From: Hyphomicrobiales bacterium
GTDB lineage: Bacteria > Pseudomonadota > Alphaproteobacteria > Rhizobiales > Rhizobiaceae
DNA length: 64,000 nt
Assembly (NCBI GenBank): GCA_900472575.1
Contig: UCIV01000025.1
Location: 49,911-113,910, forward strand
Direction: 5' to 3'
Position numbers and translations under genes: made by a program. This document shows positions 33,200-42,482 of the stretch, piece after piece. The notes beneath the pieces are model-generated. The model did no database searches, was not told the origin of the DNA, and worked only from the letters and a program-made list of their open reading frames with translations. The number at the start of each line of letters is the position of its first letter. The stretch's first letter is position 1.

Positions 33200-34498
33200 T
33201 CAGGCGATGGCAGATGTCGAAGTGCCGTTTACCTTTGGCCAACGCCGGAAGAGTGCGCTGGCATTAACACCGCCGAAGCCGAAGCCGTTCGATATGGCGT
33301 ACTCAGCGTCCAAACGACGCGCTTGGTTCGCAACGAAATCGATGCCGTCGGCTTCAGGACCGGGACTGTTCAGGTTGAGCGTCGGCGGCGCGATCTGGTT
33401 CTGAAGCGCCAGAATTGTGAAGATAGCTTCGAGACCGCCGGCCGCACCGAGCAAATGCCCTGTTGCCGATTTGGTCCCGCTAACGGCGACCGTCTTATCG
33501 GACCCGAATACGCTCTTGATGGCCCTTATTTCACCAAGATCCCCGACCGGAGTAGACGTCGCATGAGCGTTCAAATGGCCGATCTCCCACGAAGAAATTC
33601 CGGCCTGCGCAATGGCGATCTCCATCGCCCTGCGTGCGCCGTTGCCGTCTTCCAGTCCAGAGGTGATGTGATGGGCGTCAGCGGTCGTGCCATATCCGAC
33701 CAGTTCGGCAAATGGCGTTGCACCGCGCGCGAGCGCATGGCTCAAAGCTTCGATGACAAGCATGCCGGCTCCTTCGCCCATGACGAAGCCGTCGCGTGAT
33801 GTGTCGAAGGGGCGCGATGCGCGGCGGGGCGATTCGTTGAAACCGCTCGACAGCGATCTGGCGGCGGCAAAACCGCCCAAACTCACGATGTTCATGCAGG
33901 CTTCTGTCCCGCCGCAAATTGCGATGTCTGCTTCATGAGATCGAATGAGCCGGGCAGCATCGCCGATTGCCTGGACACCAGCAGCACACGCCGTGACTGG
34001 TGCCCCCAGAGGACCTTTGAAGCCATGGCGGATCGAGACCTGTCCCGCTGCGAGGTTGACGAGAAACGACGGGATGGTGAAGGGCGAAAGACGGCGCACA
34101 CCGCGTTGATCGACGGTGTGGACGGCTTCGGTGATGGCAGGAAAGCCGCCAATGCCGGATGCGATGATCGTCGCGGTTCTCAGCCGGTCCTCGTTCGACG
34201 TCGGTTTCCAGTTCGCCTGCGCGAGGGCTTCTTCGGCGGCCGCCAGTGCAAAGATGATGAACCGGTCGACCTTGCGTTGGTCCTTCGGAGCGAGGACCGT
34301 ATCCGGATCGAAGCCGCCTTCCGGATCCTCAATGATTGAGGGGACGACGCCTCCGATCTTCGAAGGCAGGTCTGCGACGATCTCGTCCGACAGTCGCCGC
34401 AAACCGCTTTGTCCCGCAATCAGGCGCGACCATGAGATCCCGACATTCGCACCCAGAGGGCTGACGGCTCCCATTCCCGTAACAACGATACGACGCAT
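33200..34498 (-). CDS. 3-oxoacyl-ACP synthase II (KAS II, FabF-like)
   Basis: A 432-residue condensing enzyme. It begins RRIVVTGMGAVSPLG. The nucleophile Cys is in VTACAAGVQAIG, and the two His residues are in NAHATSTPVGD and KSATGHLLGAAGG, completing the Cys-His-His site. It extends fatty acyl-ACP with malonyl-ACP. It stands alone beside an RND efflux operon and away from other fab genes, so it may be an accessory copy, for example in membrane-lipid adjustment or a NodE-like special chain. Start 34498 is the first family Met. Confidence 0.9.
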   Translation of the reverse strand: MRRIVVTGMGAVSPLGANVGISWSRLIAGQSGLRRLSDEIVADLPSKIGGVVPSIIEDPEGGFDPDTVLAPKDQRKVDRFIIFALAAAEEALAQANWKPTSNEDRLRTATIIASGIGGFPAITEAVHTVDQRGVRRLSPFTIPSFLVNLAAGQVSIRHGFKGPLGAPVTACAAGVQAIGDAARLIRSHEADIAICGGTEACMNIVSLGGFAAARSLSSGFNESPRRASRPFDTSRDGFVMGEGAGMLVIEALSHALARGATPFAELVGYGTTADAHHITSGLEDGNGARRAMEIAIAQAGISSWEIGHLNAHATSTPVGDLGEIRAIKSVFGSDKTVAVSGTKSATGHLLGAAGGLEAIFTILALQNQIAPPTLNLNSPGPEADGIDFVANQARRLDAEYAISNGFGFGGVNASALFRRWPKVNGTSTSAIA

Positions 34499-34676
34499 CT
34501 GTTTTCCACCTTTTGTCTCATTAGAAATAGGCATTCCTTCAGCATCCCGTCCGACAATGCGGTCAGGGCCTTTTGTAAAGACATGCAGTTTAAGCAAGTG
34601 CCGAAAGAGGCCTCACCCTGTCGGGGCGCTAAACTTTGGCCCTTATCATGCCAGGGCGTTGGACCCGGCTTGACCT

Positions 34677-35264
34677 TCAGGCGACATCATCGCGGCGGGC
34701 AATGCGTCTGACTTCGTCAGCCGCTGCATCAAGAATGCCTTGTGACATGGTCGCGTCTTCCATGATTCGCGATAGCGTCACGGCGCCCACCATAAGAGAA
34801 AGGATTGCCATGGCCTTGCTACCTGGTTCGGAACTCTTGCTGTCACCTGTCAATTCATTCAGCACCTCGAAGTGAGCACGAATACCGTCTTCGAAAGGTT
34901 GCCTGACCTCAGCGCTTTGTCGGGCCGCATCAGATCCCAACGCTACCAGCGGACAACCTTCCGCTTTTTCTCCTCTATGATCCGAGGATAGGTAGAAGGC
35001 CATAACAGCCTCAAGGGGGTCGGCACTGTCATTGGCGGCCGCTGACCATCTGCGTGTGGCGCTTTCCATGGCGCGCCTTGACGCGATAGCGGCCAGATCG
35101 TCTTTCGACGCAAACTGCTTGTAAAACGCTCCTTGCGTGAGACCGGCCCCTTTCATCAAATCCTTGAGCCCGATGCCATCGAAACCATGCTGACGAAACA
35201 TACGGCTCGCGACATCAATGACCCTGTCCCGATTCTCTTCAGCTTGCGCACGGCTCACTCTCAT
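34677..35264 (-). CDS. TetR/AcrR-family repressor divergent from the RND pump
   Basis: A 195-residue TetR protein. The N-terminal helix-turn-helix runs RDRVIDVASRMFRQHGFDGIGLKDLMKGAGLTQGAFYKQFASKDDL, followed by an all-helical ligand domain with LSSDHRGEKAEGCPLVALGSD, typical of the TetR_C group of efflux regulators. The start at 35264 is preceded by GGAG six bases away. It is divergent from the efflux operon with 99 bp between, which contains palindromes including 35312-35327. It is likely the repressor of that operon and of itself. Confidence 0.86.
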   Translation of the reverse strand: MRVSRAQAEENRDRVIDVASRMFRQHGFDGIGLKDLMKGAGLTQGAFYKQFASKDDLAAIASRRAMESATRRWSAAANDSADPLEAVMAFYLSSDHRGEKAEGCPLVALGSDAARQSAEVRQPFEDGIRAHFEVLNELTGDSKSSEPGSKAMAILSLMVGAVTLSRIMEDATMSQGILDAAADEVRRIARRDDVA

Positions 35265-35311
35265 ATCGATCTCCAATTAGATTTCAATTGACATCTATAT
35301 CATAAATAGAG

Positions 35312-35327
35312 TTAGATCGCAATCTAA
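35312..35327. promoter_or_regulatory. Candidate TetR operator between regulator and RND operon
   Basis: TTAGAT-CGCA-ATCTAA is a perfect 6-bp inverted repeat. A related half-site, ATTAGATTTCAAT, lies near 35277, closer to the tetR start. The A/T-rich 100-bp region would hold both promoters. Binding is inferred from position. Confidence 0.5.
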
Positions 35328-35363
35328 TTCGTTTGGGTCGCTGGTCAAGAAGAGAACGCAATA

Positions 35364-36479
35364 ATGAAACGCAAACACGTCCTGTCTGTCGTCGGCCTCG
35401 TGGCAGCCGCTGGCGCTGGCGGAGCCTTTTTCATGTTCTACGAACCGACGAGGCAGGAAGCGGTGGCTGTTGATCCGAGGACAGCCTCCCCCTTGGTTCG
35501 GGTCGCAGAGACCACTAATACCGGAATGACTGAGCGCTCTTTCACAGGAACGGTCGCGTCCCGTGTCCAGAGCAACCTTGGTTTCCGTGTTCCGGGCAAG
35601 ATCGTCGAGCGGATGGTCGATGTGGGGCAGCAGGTCAGCAAAGGCCAGGCACTCATGCGCATTGATGAAACAGATCTTCAACTGGCGCTGACATCCAGGC
35701 GCAACACCGTTACGGCAGCACGCGCCGTTCTGGTCCAGGCGAAGGCGGACGAGAAACGCTACGCAGCGCTGGTAAAAAATGGTTTGGCAGCCACTCCACA
35801 GCGATATGAACAGGCAAAAGCGGCGCTGGATACCGCGACGGCTCAACTCGCGGCAGCAGAAGCCGACGCCCAAGTGGCTGAAAACAAAACCCTCTACACG
35901 CTTCTCGTCGCAGACTCTGACGGAACCATCGTCCAAACGCTTGGAGATCCCGGGCAGGTCGTAGCAGCAGGCCAGACGGTCGTGCAACTGGCACAGTCCG
36001 GACCACGGGAAGCCGTCGTCTGGCTTCCTGAGACCCTGCGGCCTGCTCTCGGCTCCGAGGCGCAGGCCGATGTCTACGGAGGCGGCAGTCTCAGCGGCAA
36101 GGCCAGGCTGCGGCAGATCTCCGATTCTGCCGATCCCCAAACCCGGACTTACGAGGCTCGTTACATTCTCGATGGCGATGCGGCTTCAGCCCCGCTTGGC
36201 TCGACCGTGACAATCAAAATCCCTGACGCCGACCGCCAGTCGGAAGTTGCAGTACCCGTCGGCGCTATTCTGGACGACGGCAATCGTACAGGCGTCTGGG
36301 TTGTCAACGGCACCACTTCGACTGTGAAGTTCACACCAGTCAAGGTCCGCCAGATTGGCGTGGAGACGGCATTTATTACCGGGATTGAGACTGGAGAGCA
36401 GGTCGTTGCCTTGGGCGCGCATCTTCTCAACGATGGCGCAACCGTCAGGATTGCCTCGCAACAAGAGGTGGAAAACTAA
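35364..36479 (+). CDS. RND efflux periplasmic adaptor (membrane fusion protein)
   Basis: A 371-residue HlyD/AcrA-type protein. It has an N-terminal signal anchor (residues 1-28), a lipoyl half-motif SNLGFRVPGKIVERMVDVGQQVSKGQAL, an alpha-hairpin (ARAVLVQAKADEKRYAALVKNGLAATPQRYEQAKA), the second lipoyl half VADSDGTIVQTLGDPGQVVAAGQ, and a beta-barrel/membrane-proximal C-terminus. It links the inner-membrane pump to an outer-membrane channel. Its stop overlaps the pump start (TAATG). No outer-membrane factor gene is in the window. Confidence 0.9.
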   Translation: MKRKHVLSVVGLVAAAGAGGAFFMFYEPTRQEAVAVDPRTASPLVRVAETTNTGMTERSFTGTVASRVQSNLGFRVPGKIVERMVDVGQQVSKGQALMRIDETDLQLALTSRRNTVTAARAVLVQAKADEKRYAALVKNGLAATPQRYEQAKAALDTATAQLAAAEADAQVAENKTLYTLLVADSDGTIVQTLGDPGQVVAAGQTVVQLAQSGPREAVVWLPETLRPALGSEAQADVYGGGSLSGKARLRQISDSADPQTRTYEARYILDGDAASAPLGSTVTIKIPDADRQSEVAVPVGAILDDGNRTGVWVVNGTTSTVKFTPVKVRQIGVETAFITGIETGEQVVALGAHLLNDGATVRIASQQEVEN

Positions 36480-39400
36480 TGAACTTCAATCTTTCCGCCA
36501 TCGCCGTTCGCGAGCGTGCCATCACTCTTTTCTTTATCGTGCTGCTGGCCGCCGCTGGCGCCTACGCCTTCGTCAAGCTGGGACGCGCCGAAGATCCGTC
36601 GTTCACGATCAAGACACTGACGGTCACGTCCGTCTGGCCGGGCGCGACCGCGCGAGAAATGCAGGACCTTGTTGCCGAACCCCTCGAAAAGCGCCTCCAG
36701 GAACTCACCTGGTACGACCGTGTCGAAACGACGACGCGGCCCGGCTACGCTTTCCTCACAGTCACGCTGAAGGACAACACGCCGGCGAGCGCCGTCGCAG
36801 AAGAATTCTATCAGGCGCGCAAGAAGCTCGCGGATGAAGCCCGCAATCTCCCTCCTGGCGTCATCGGACCGTTCGTCAACGATGAGTATTCCGACGTGAG
36901 TTTCGGCCTTTATGCCCTGAAGGCCAAGGGAATGCCGATGCGCGATCTCGTGCGCCAGGCGGAAGTCATCCGCCAGGACCTCCTGCACGTGCCTGGCGTC
37001 AAGAAAATCAACATCGTCGGAGAGCGTCCCGAGCAGATGTTTGTCGAGTTCTCCTATGCGAAGCTCGCGACACTCGGCATATCCGGGCAGGATATCGCTT
37101 CTGCGCTGCAGCGACAGAACACGGTGACGCCGGCGGGTTCTATCGACACACGGGGTCCACAGGTCTTTATCCGCTTCGACGGAGCTTATAACAGCGTCCA
37201 GGCGATTGCCGACACGCCGATCGTTGCTGCTGGACGAACCCTGAAGCTCTCCGACCTCGCTGAGGTGCGTCGCGGTTATCAGGATCCTGCAACCTACCTC
37301 ATCCGCCACGAGGGCGAACCGACGATCATGCTGGGTGCGGTGATGCAGGCGGGATGGAACGGTCTTGATCTCGGCAAGGCGCTCGAGGCTCGGTCCGAAG
37401 CAATCGCGCAGACACTGCCGCTGGGCATGACGCTGACCAAGGTCAGCGATCAGGCCGTCAACATCGATGAAGCCGTCGGCGAGTTTATGCTCAAATTTGC
37501 CATGGCGCTGGGTGTGGTTCTGTTCGTCAGCCTGGTCGCACTCGGCTGGCGCGTCGGCATCGTTGTCGCACTGGCCGTGCCGGTGACGCTGGCCGTCGTC
37601 TTCTTGATCATGCTGGAAACCGGACGGTTCTTCGACCGCATTACGCTGGGCGCTTTGATCCTCGCGCTCGGACTTCTGGTTGACGATGCCATCATCGCTA
37701 TCGAAGTGATGGTGGTGAAGATGGAAGAGGGCATGGACCGCATCAAGGCGGCCGCCTATGCTTGGAGTCATACGGCAGCGCCGATGCTGTCCGGAACGCT
37801 GGTCACGATCATCGGACTGATGCCCGTGGGTTTTGCCAAGTCTACCGCAGGCGAATATGCCGGAAACATCTTCTGGGTCGTGGGCTTTGCGCTCATCGTA
37901 TCCTGGATCGTCGCCGTCACCTTCACGCCCTATCTCGGTGTGAAGATGTTGCCCAACATCAAGCCGGTCGAGGGCGGCCATCACGCCATCTATGACACGC
38001 CGAACTATCGTCGTCTGCGTTCCGTCATCGAGTTCGCCGTCCGCCATAAGTTCATGGTCTGCGCCGTGGTCGGCATTTCCATGGCCGCTTCGGTTGGCGG
38101 AATGGGCGCCGTAAAGCAGCAGTTTTTCCCCACATCGGACCGTCCAGAGGTCCTGGTCGAGGTGCGCATGCCCGAAGGCACAAGCATTGAAGCGACGACA
38201 TCCGCAGTCAAGAAGGTCGAAGACTGGCTGCAGACCCAGCCCGAGAGCAATATCGTCACGTCCTATATAGGGCAGGGCGCGCCCCGGTTCTTCTTTGCCA
38301 TGGCACCGGAACTGCCCGACCCCGCCTTCGCCAAGGTCGTCGTACTCACGCCAGACGCCCATGCACGCGAAGGACTGAAGCACCGTCTTCGTGCAGCTAT
38401 TTCGGAGGGTCTTGTTCCTGATGCGTCTGTCCGGGTGACGCAGCTCGTGTTTGGTCCGTACACGCCGTTCCCGGTCGAATTCCGGATTATGGAACCCGAT
38501 CAGGACGAACTCTACAAGATCTCAGAGCAGGCTCTGGCGCTCATGAAGACCGTTCCCGATGTTCGGCAGGCCAACCGTGACTGGGGCAACCGGACACCGG
38601 TCTTGCGGTTTATCCCTGATCAGGAGCGACTTAATCTGATTGGTCTTTCTCCGTCGGAGGCGTCCCAACAGATGCAGATGCTGCTCACCGGCATCCCCGT
38701 CACGCAGGTGCGCGACAATATTCGAAATGTGCCCGTCGTCGCACGCAGTGCCGGCGAAATCCGTCTCGACCCATCGCAGCTTGCCGACTTCTCGCTGATG
38801 AGCCGCGATGGCCGTCAGGTGCCGTTGGATCAACTCGGGCACTCCGAGATCCGGTTCGAAGAGCCGATCCTGAAACGTCGTGACCGGACCCCGGTCATCA
38901 CGATCAGGTCCGACATCAACGAGGCGACGCAGCCACCGGAGGTTTCGCAACAGGTCATGAAGGCACTACAGCCGCTCATCGCGTCGCTCCCTGTTGGATA
39001 TCATATCGAGATGGGCGGCAACATCGAGGAGTCTCTCAAGGCAAACACGGCACTCGCTCAAGTTTTCCCGCTGATGATTGCGGCTATGCTGATCGTCATC
39101 ATCCTTCAGGTTCGTAGCTTGTCGACGATGACAATGGTGATGCTGACAGCACCGCTTGGTCTTGCAGGTGTGGTTCCGACCTTGCTCCTGTTCAATCAGC
39201 CGTTCGGCTTCAACGCCATTCTTGGCCTTATAGGGCTAGCGGGTATCTTGATGCGAAACACGTTGATCCTGACGGAGCAGATCAAGGATAATCAGGCCGC
39301 GGGTCTCGACGACTACCATGCTGTCGTTGAAGCGACCGTGCAGCGGACACGTCCTGTCATCCTCACTGCCCTTGCGGCGATCCTCGCATTCATACCATTG

Positions 39401-39595
39401 ACGCATTCTGTTTTCTGGGGGTCGATGGCCTATACCCTGATTGGCGGAACCGCCGCAGGCACCGTGATGATCCTACTTTTTCTTCCGGCCCTCTATGCTG
39501 TGTGGTTCCGGATTACGCCCCCGAAGGTGGCAGTCCATAGCCATCCGGTCCAGGATGTCGAGCCGGAACATACGCGGGCGATGGCTGCTGAATAA
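36479..39595 (+). CDS. RND-family multidrug efflux permease
   Basis: A 1038-residue inner-membrane pump. It has the expected 12-helix layout with two large periplasmic loops. Visible signatures are FVKLGRAEDPSFTIKT near the first loop, LGLLVDDAIIAIEVMVVKMEEG (the proton-relay Asp-Asp of TM4), GTLVTIIGLMPVGFAKSTAG, and a C-terminal TALAAILAFIPLTHSVFWGSMAYTLIGGT. It belongs to the AcrB/CzcA superfamily, closest in style to the 'efflux RND permease' group without experimental substrate. It is translated with the adaptor upstream and followed nine bases later by a second TetR gene. Confidence 0.93.
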   Translation: MNFNLSAIAVRERAITLFFIVLLAAAGAYAFVKLGRAEDPSFTIKTLTVTSVWPGATAREMQDLVAEPLEKRLQELTWYDRVETTTRPGYAFLTVTLKDNTPASAVAEEFYQARKKLADEARNLPPGVIGPFVNDEYSDVSFGLYALKAKGMPMRDLVRQAEVIRQDLLHVPGVKKINIVGERPEQMFVEFSYAKLATLGISGQDIASALQRQNTVTPAGSIDTRGPQVFIRFDGAYNSVQAIADTPIVAAGRTLKLSDLAEVRRGYQDPATYLIRHEGEPTIMLGAVMQAGWNGLDLGKALEARSEAIAQTLPLGMTLTKVSDQAVNIDEAVGEFMLKFAMALGVVLFVSLVALGWRVGIVVALAVPVTLAVVFLIMLETGRFFDRITLGALILALGLLVDDAIIAIEVMVVKMEEGMDRIKAAAYAWSHTAAPMLSGTLVTIIGLMPVGFAKSTAGEYAGNIFWVVGFALIVSWIVAVTFTPYLGVKMLPNIKPVEGGHHAIYDTPNYRRLRSVIEFAVRHKFMVCAVVGISMAASVGGMGAVKQQFFPTSDRPEVLVEVRMPEGTSIEATTSAVKKVEDWLQTQPESNIVTSYIGQGAPRFFFAMAPELPDPAFAKVVVLTPDAHAREGLKHRLRAAISEGLVPDASVRVTQLVFGPYTPFPVEFRIMEPDQDELYKISEQALALMKTVPDVRQANRDWGNRTPVLRFIPDQERLNLIGLSPSEASQQMQMLLTGIPVTQVRDNIRNVPVVARSAGEIRLDPSQLADFSLMSRDGRQVPLDQLGHSEIRFEEPILKRRDRTPVITIRSDINEATQPPEVSQQVMKALQPLIASLPVGYHIEMGGNIEESLKANTALAQVFPLMIAAMLIVIILQVRSLSTMTMVMLTAPLGLAGVVPTLLLFNQPFGFNAILGLIGLAGILMRNTLILTEQIKDNQAAGLDDYHAVVEATVQRTRPVILTALAAILAFIPLTHSVFWGSMAYTLIGGTAAGTVMILLFLPALYAVWFRITPPKVAVHSHPVQDVEPEHTRAMAAE

Positions 39596-39604
39596 GGATC
39601 TCAG

Positions 39605-40270
39605 TTGGAACGCTGGATGGATAAGAGATCTGCTCGACTACTCAGGAGCCGTCCTGAACTTGTGGAACTTGAAGTCGCGACGACGCGCGAACGTATCCTG
39701 GATGTGGCGGAAAATCACTTTCGCCGCATCGGCTTCCGGAAAACTACAGTCGCTGATATTGCAGGTTGCTTGGGCATGAGCACTGGAAATATCTATCGCT
39801 TTTTTCCTTCCAGGATGGCGATAGATGCGTCAGTTTGTGGTCGGTTCTTCATGGAATTCATCCAAGCCGTAAAGTCGACCGCGTGCGTTTGTGGATCGGC
39901 TCAAACGAAGCTCGAAAAAACTCTGACGCTACCACACCAGATGCGAAAGACAACGTTTATCGAAGAGAAGCGCGTTCATGAGTTGATGGCGGCGGCGGCA
40001 GGTGAAAATTGGGCGATCTACAAAGCGCATAATGATGAAGTTGTTACAATCCTCCGGACCATTGTGATGGACGGGATAGTCTCCGGGGAATTCGAAGTCC
40101 AGGATCCCGGGCGTGAAGCAAGAAATGTGATGACTGCCTTCACGCCATTCTATCACCCTGTGCTCGTTGAACAGGAGGTCCGGGAAGGCAACGACACTGA
40201 AGCAGGTCTTCGCGACCAGATCGCGTTTTTAATCAAGGCTCTGAGCGTCACCAGAGCTTTTGGGAGTTAA
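39605..40270 (+). CDS. TetR/AcrR-family regulator at the end of the RND operon
   Basis: A 221-residue TetR protein. The helix-turn-helix reads RERILDVAENHFRRIGFRKTTVADIAGCLGMSTGNIYRFFPSRMAIDASV, and the C-terminal ligand domain is helical. It starts nine bases after the pump stop (TTG 39605, or ATG 39617), so it is co-transcribed. Together with the divergent TetR this gives the pump two regulators, one in the operon. Confidence 0.84.
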   Translation: MERWMDKRSARLLRSRPELVELEVATTRERILDVAENHFRRIGFRKTTVADIAGCLGMSTGNIYRFFPSRMAIDASVCGRFFMEFIQAVKSTACVCGSAQTKLEKTLTLPHQMRKTTFIEEKRVHELMAAAAGENWAIYKAHNDEVVTILRTIVMDGIVSGEFEVQDPGREARNVMTAFTPFYHPVLVEQEVREGNDTEAGLRDQIAFLIKALSVTRAFGS

Positions 40271-40489
40271 TCCGGTAGCGAGCGAAAGGGGTCTAGTGGA
40301 AGATGCCTTGGCAATGATAGGCCGTAAATTCGAATATAATCAGGCCCATGGCGGAACAGTTCGCGGGTCTGTGGTTCATATCCGTTGTTTAATCGCCTGT
40401 ATGAGGTCAAGCAGATTTTAGAGGATATATTTTGTTGCCGTGCTGCAAGCTATGCATCACAGTATTTTTTCACGTTTAAGGGGTCGCAT

Positions 40490-40842
40490 CACTATTCCCA
40501 CAAATTCGTCCGGCGCCGTGGGCACGGTTGTCTCCGCGGTCGACATGCTGTCGCCGCATGATGGGTTCTCGCAGGGCGGGTCTTTGTGAGCAAGTTCACG
40601 GATATCGTAGGCCAGGTCGACATCTTCCGAAAATCTGCGGATAGCGTTGTAGGCTTTAGAGAGGGACGTGCCGCCTTTGAAGACGAGATGGTCACCGAGC
40701 GCCGTTCCATAAAGGGTCTGCAGTGCCCAGACGACCCACGTGTCCTTTTTCAGAAGATGAATCGGCCGCCCGGCTGCCTCCGCGGCGATTGCGAGAACTT
40801 CCCTTCGATCGTCCCGAGACAGCTGCGAAACTGTTCAGCCAT
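40490..40842 (-). pseudogene. AbiEii-type nucleotidyltransferase toxin, frameshifted and truncated
   Basis: ATG at 40842 overlaps the antitoxin stop by 8 bp (ATGGCTGA). After seven codons a missing base shifts the frame. The other frame reads LSRDDRREVLAIAAEAAGRP, DTWVVWALQTLYG, and the catalytic KGGTSLSKAYNAIRRFSEDVDLAYDI with the DVD metal site. The homology ends near 40490, about 110 residues into a protein that is normally near 300. An intact AbiEii would be a nucleotidyltransferase toxin, neutralised here by the upstream antitoxin. Confidence 0.78.
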
Positions 40843-41428
40843 AAGCGGCCTTTCCTACACTGCGGGCAAGCCAGCTGGGAAACTGAGGGGCGGCCGTAAC
40901 GAGTTCGCCGAACGCTTCGGCGGAAAGCTTCCGCTTGATGCTCGGAAGTGCCTCTTCTGCCTTTTCCGGACCAAGCCATGCCAGCGCGCGCACAGCCAAG
41001 CCAGCAGGCTTATTCGCCAAGGCGAGCTGCCAGCGCGGCACGTGCTTCAACTCGACCGTCTGACTACCGACAGTCATGGTTCGGCTGCGGCCGGATGTGA
41101 AATAGACGGACCGGATCGGTACCTGAGTGGACAGCCCCAACGCGTTTGCAGCCGCGGCACCATTCGAAACGATCACCTCGCCACGCTGGTGCGCAACGGC
41201 TTCGACGGCCTGCTCGACCGTCGGTGGCCGGCTTCCAAAGCGGCTCTTGATCGCCTTGAAATAAATTCCCCGACCGGCCCGAACGAGCTCGCCGCGTTCA
41301 TAAAGACGCGATAACGCCTGGTCTACCGCCGCTCGGTTTCCCAAATGCAGGAAGGCCTTCGCGGACAGGGCCGTTCCCTCGGGCAGCTGTTCGGCATAGG
41401 CCATGATCTGTGCTGTCAGTCGTTGCAT
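40835..41428 (-). CDS. AbiEi-type antitoxin / DUF6088 protein
   Basis: A 197-residue antitoxin of the type IV AbiE group. The N-terminal winged helix reads FLHLGNRAAVDQALSRLYERGELVRAGRGIYF. The C-terminal part has VEQAVEAVAHQRGEVIVSNGAAAANALGLSTQVPIRSVYFTSG and LKHVPRWQLAL, all DUF6088/AbiEi hallmarks. These proteins repress their own promoter and block the AbiEii toxin. The protein is full length, while its toxin is broken. A perfect inverted repeat lies 11 bases upstream of the ATG and is the likely operator. Confidence 0.85.
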   Translation of the reverse strand: MQRLTAQIMAYAEQLPEGTALSAKAFLHLGNRAAVDQALSRLYERGELVRAGRGIYFKAIKSRFGSRPPTVEQAVEAVAHQRGEVIVSNGAAAANALGLSTQVPIRSVYFTSGRSRTMTVGSQTVELKHVPRWQLALANKPAGLAVRALAWLGPEKAEEALPSIKRKLSAEAFGELVTAAPQFPSWLARSVGKAAYG

Positions 41429-41438
41429 GGCAATTCTC

Positions 41439-41468
41439 CTGTCAGAAATATATGCAGTTTTCTGACAG
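41439..41468. promoter_or_regulatory. AbiEi autoregulatory operator (10-bp inverted repeat)
   Basis: CTGTCAGAAA (41439-41448) and TTTCTGACAG (41459-41468) are perfect arms with a 10-base spacer, 11 bases before the antitoxin start. AbiEi antitoxins are known to bind inverted repeats in their promoters with a winged-helix domain. The site matches that position. Confidence 0.72.
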
Positions 41469-41650
41469 TTTGCAGTGTGGGGTTGCCTGCCTTTTCCTAT
41501 CTGAGGGAAGTCAGATTAGGAAAATTTTCATTCGTCTTCTTCCCCGAATGACCAGGATATACCCATGATTCTCTTTGTGAATCGTGTGCAGAAGTCCAAT
41601 TCACGACCGTAAGCGGGAGAACTCGCCCGCTTGACTCTTATTAGTTTCGA

Positions 41651-41665
41651 GAACAAAAAAGGAAC
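41651..41665. promoter_or_regulatory. SOS box (LexA site) of the imuA-imuB-dnaE2 cassette
   Basis: GAAC-N7-GAAC, equal to GTTC-N7-GTTC on the other strand, is the alphaproteobacterial LexA consensus. It is 59 bases before imuA, whose cassette is a known LexA target, so confidence is high despite the short motif. Confidence 0.85.
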
Positions 41666-41723
41666 ATCGCCGTCCTTTCGGACATTAAAACCTGAAACGC
41701 GAGCCTGAGGAGGTCCGTGAACG

Positions 41724-42482
41724 ATGTCGCGCGCCAACAGTCCTCGCGTTCTCGAGGACCTGAGAGAGAGAATTGCTCACCTTGAGGGATCAGCGAGCCG
41801 AAAAGCCGTGGTCCTGCCCTTCGGTGTGGCCGAGATCGACGAGCACCTGCCCGGGGGCGGGCTTGCTTTCGGCGCGCTGCATGAGGTTGCCGGAGGAGGG
41901 GCAGGGACAGTCGACGGAGCCGCGGCCGTTCTTTTCGTCGCGGGCATCGCCGCGCGCTCGAAGGGCAAGGTCCTCTGGTGTTTGACCCGACCTGATCTGT
42001 TCTTTCCGGCAATCTCTCAGGCAGGGCTGCATCCTGACCGCGTCATCTTCTGTGAAGCCGATAAGGAGGAGGACGTGCTGGCCTCGATGGAAGAGGGGCT
42101 TGCCTTCGGCGGTCTTGGCACCGTTGTCGGCGAACTGGTCCGGCTTCCGATGACGGCCTCCAGGCGCCTCCAGCTGGCAGCGGAAAAGACCGGAACAATG
42201 GGGATCGCACTCAGGCGCTGGCGTCGGCAGGCGGAAGCCTCCGATTACGGCCAGCCGACGGCTTCGACGACCAGGTGGCGAGTCAGCGTTCTGCCCTCCG
42301 AACCCTTACCCGTCGCCGGCGTCGGACGCGCACGCTGGCTGGCCGAACTGATGCGCGTCAAAGCGGGCGAGTGTGCCGAGTTCGAAATTGGAGCCTGTGA
42401 TGCCCAGGGCCGTATCTGTCTTCTTCCCCTATCTCGCGACGGAGCGCATCCGACGCACCAGTGGATACAACGTACCGGCTGA
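41724..42482 (+). CDS. imuA: ImuA, SOS mutagenesis accessory protein
   Basis: A 252-residue RecA-related protein lacking a full ATPase core. It has VLPFGVAEIDEHLPGGGLAFGALHEVAG, AAVLFVAGIAARSKGKVLWCLTRPDLFFPAISQAGLHPDRVIFCEA and RRWRRQAEASDYGQPTASTTRWRVSVLPS, typical of the alphaproteobacterial ImuA/SulA-like family. The start at 41724 follows AGGAGG. It acts with ImuB and DnaE2 in damage-induced mutagenesis. Its end overlaps imuB by 83 bp. The LexA box is upstream. Confidence 0.92.
   Translation: MSRANSPRVLEDLRERIAHLEGSASRKAVVLPFGVAEIDEHLPGGGLAFGALHEVAGGGAGTVDGAAAVLFVAGIAARSKGKVLWCLTRPDLFFPAISQAGLHPDRVIFCEADKEEDVLASMEEGLAFGGLGTVVGELVRLPMTASRRLQLAAEKTGTMGIALRRWRRQAEASDYGQPTASTTRWRVSVLPSEPLPVAGVGRARWLAELMRVKAGECAEFEIGACDAQGRICLLPLSRDGAHPTHQWIQRTG

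Noticed and set aside
36476..38383. Long antisense frame (635 codons) opposite the RND pump
   Set aside because: Arg/His/Asp-rich composition with no family-like motifs; it mirrors the third-codon-position GC bias of the real pump gene.
40320..40400. CorA-like scrap FRHGPDYI on the reverse strand
   Set aside because: Only about ten matching residues; too short to distinguish from chance.
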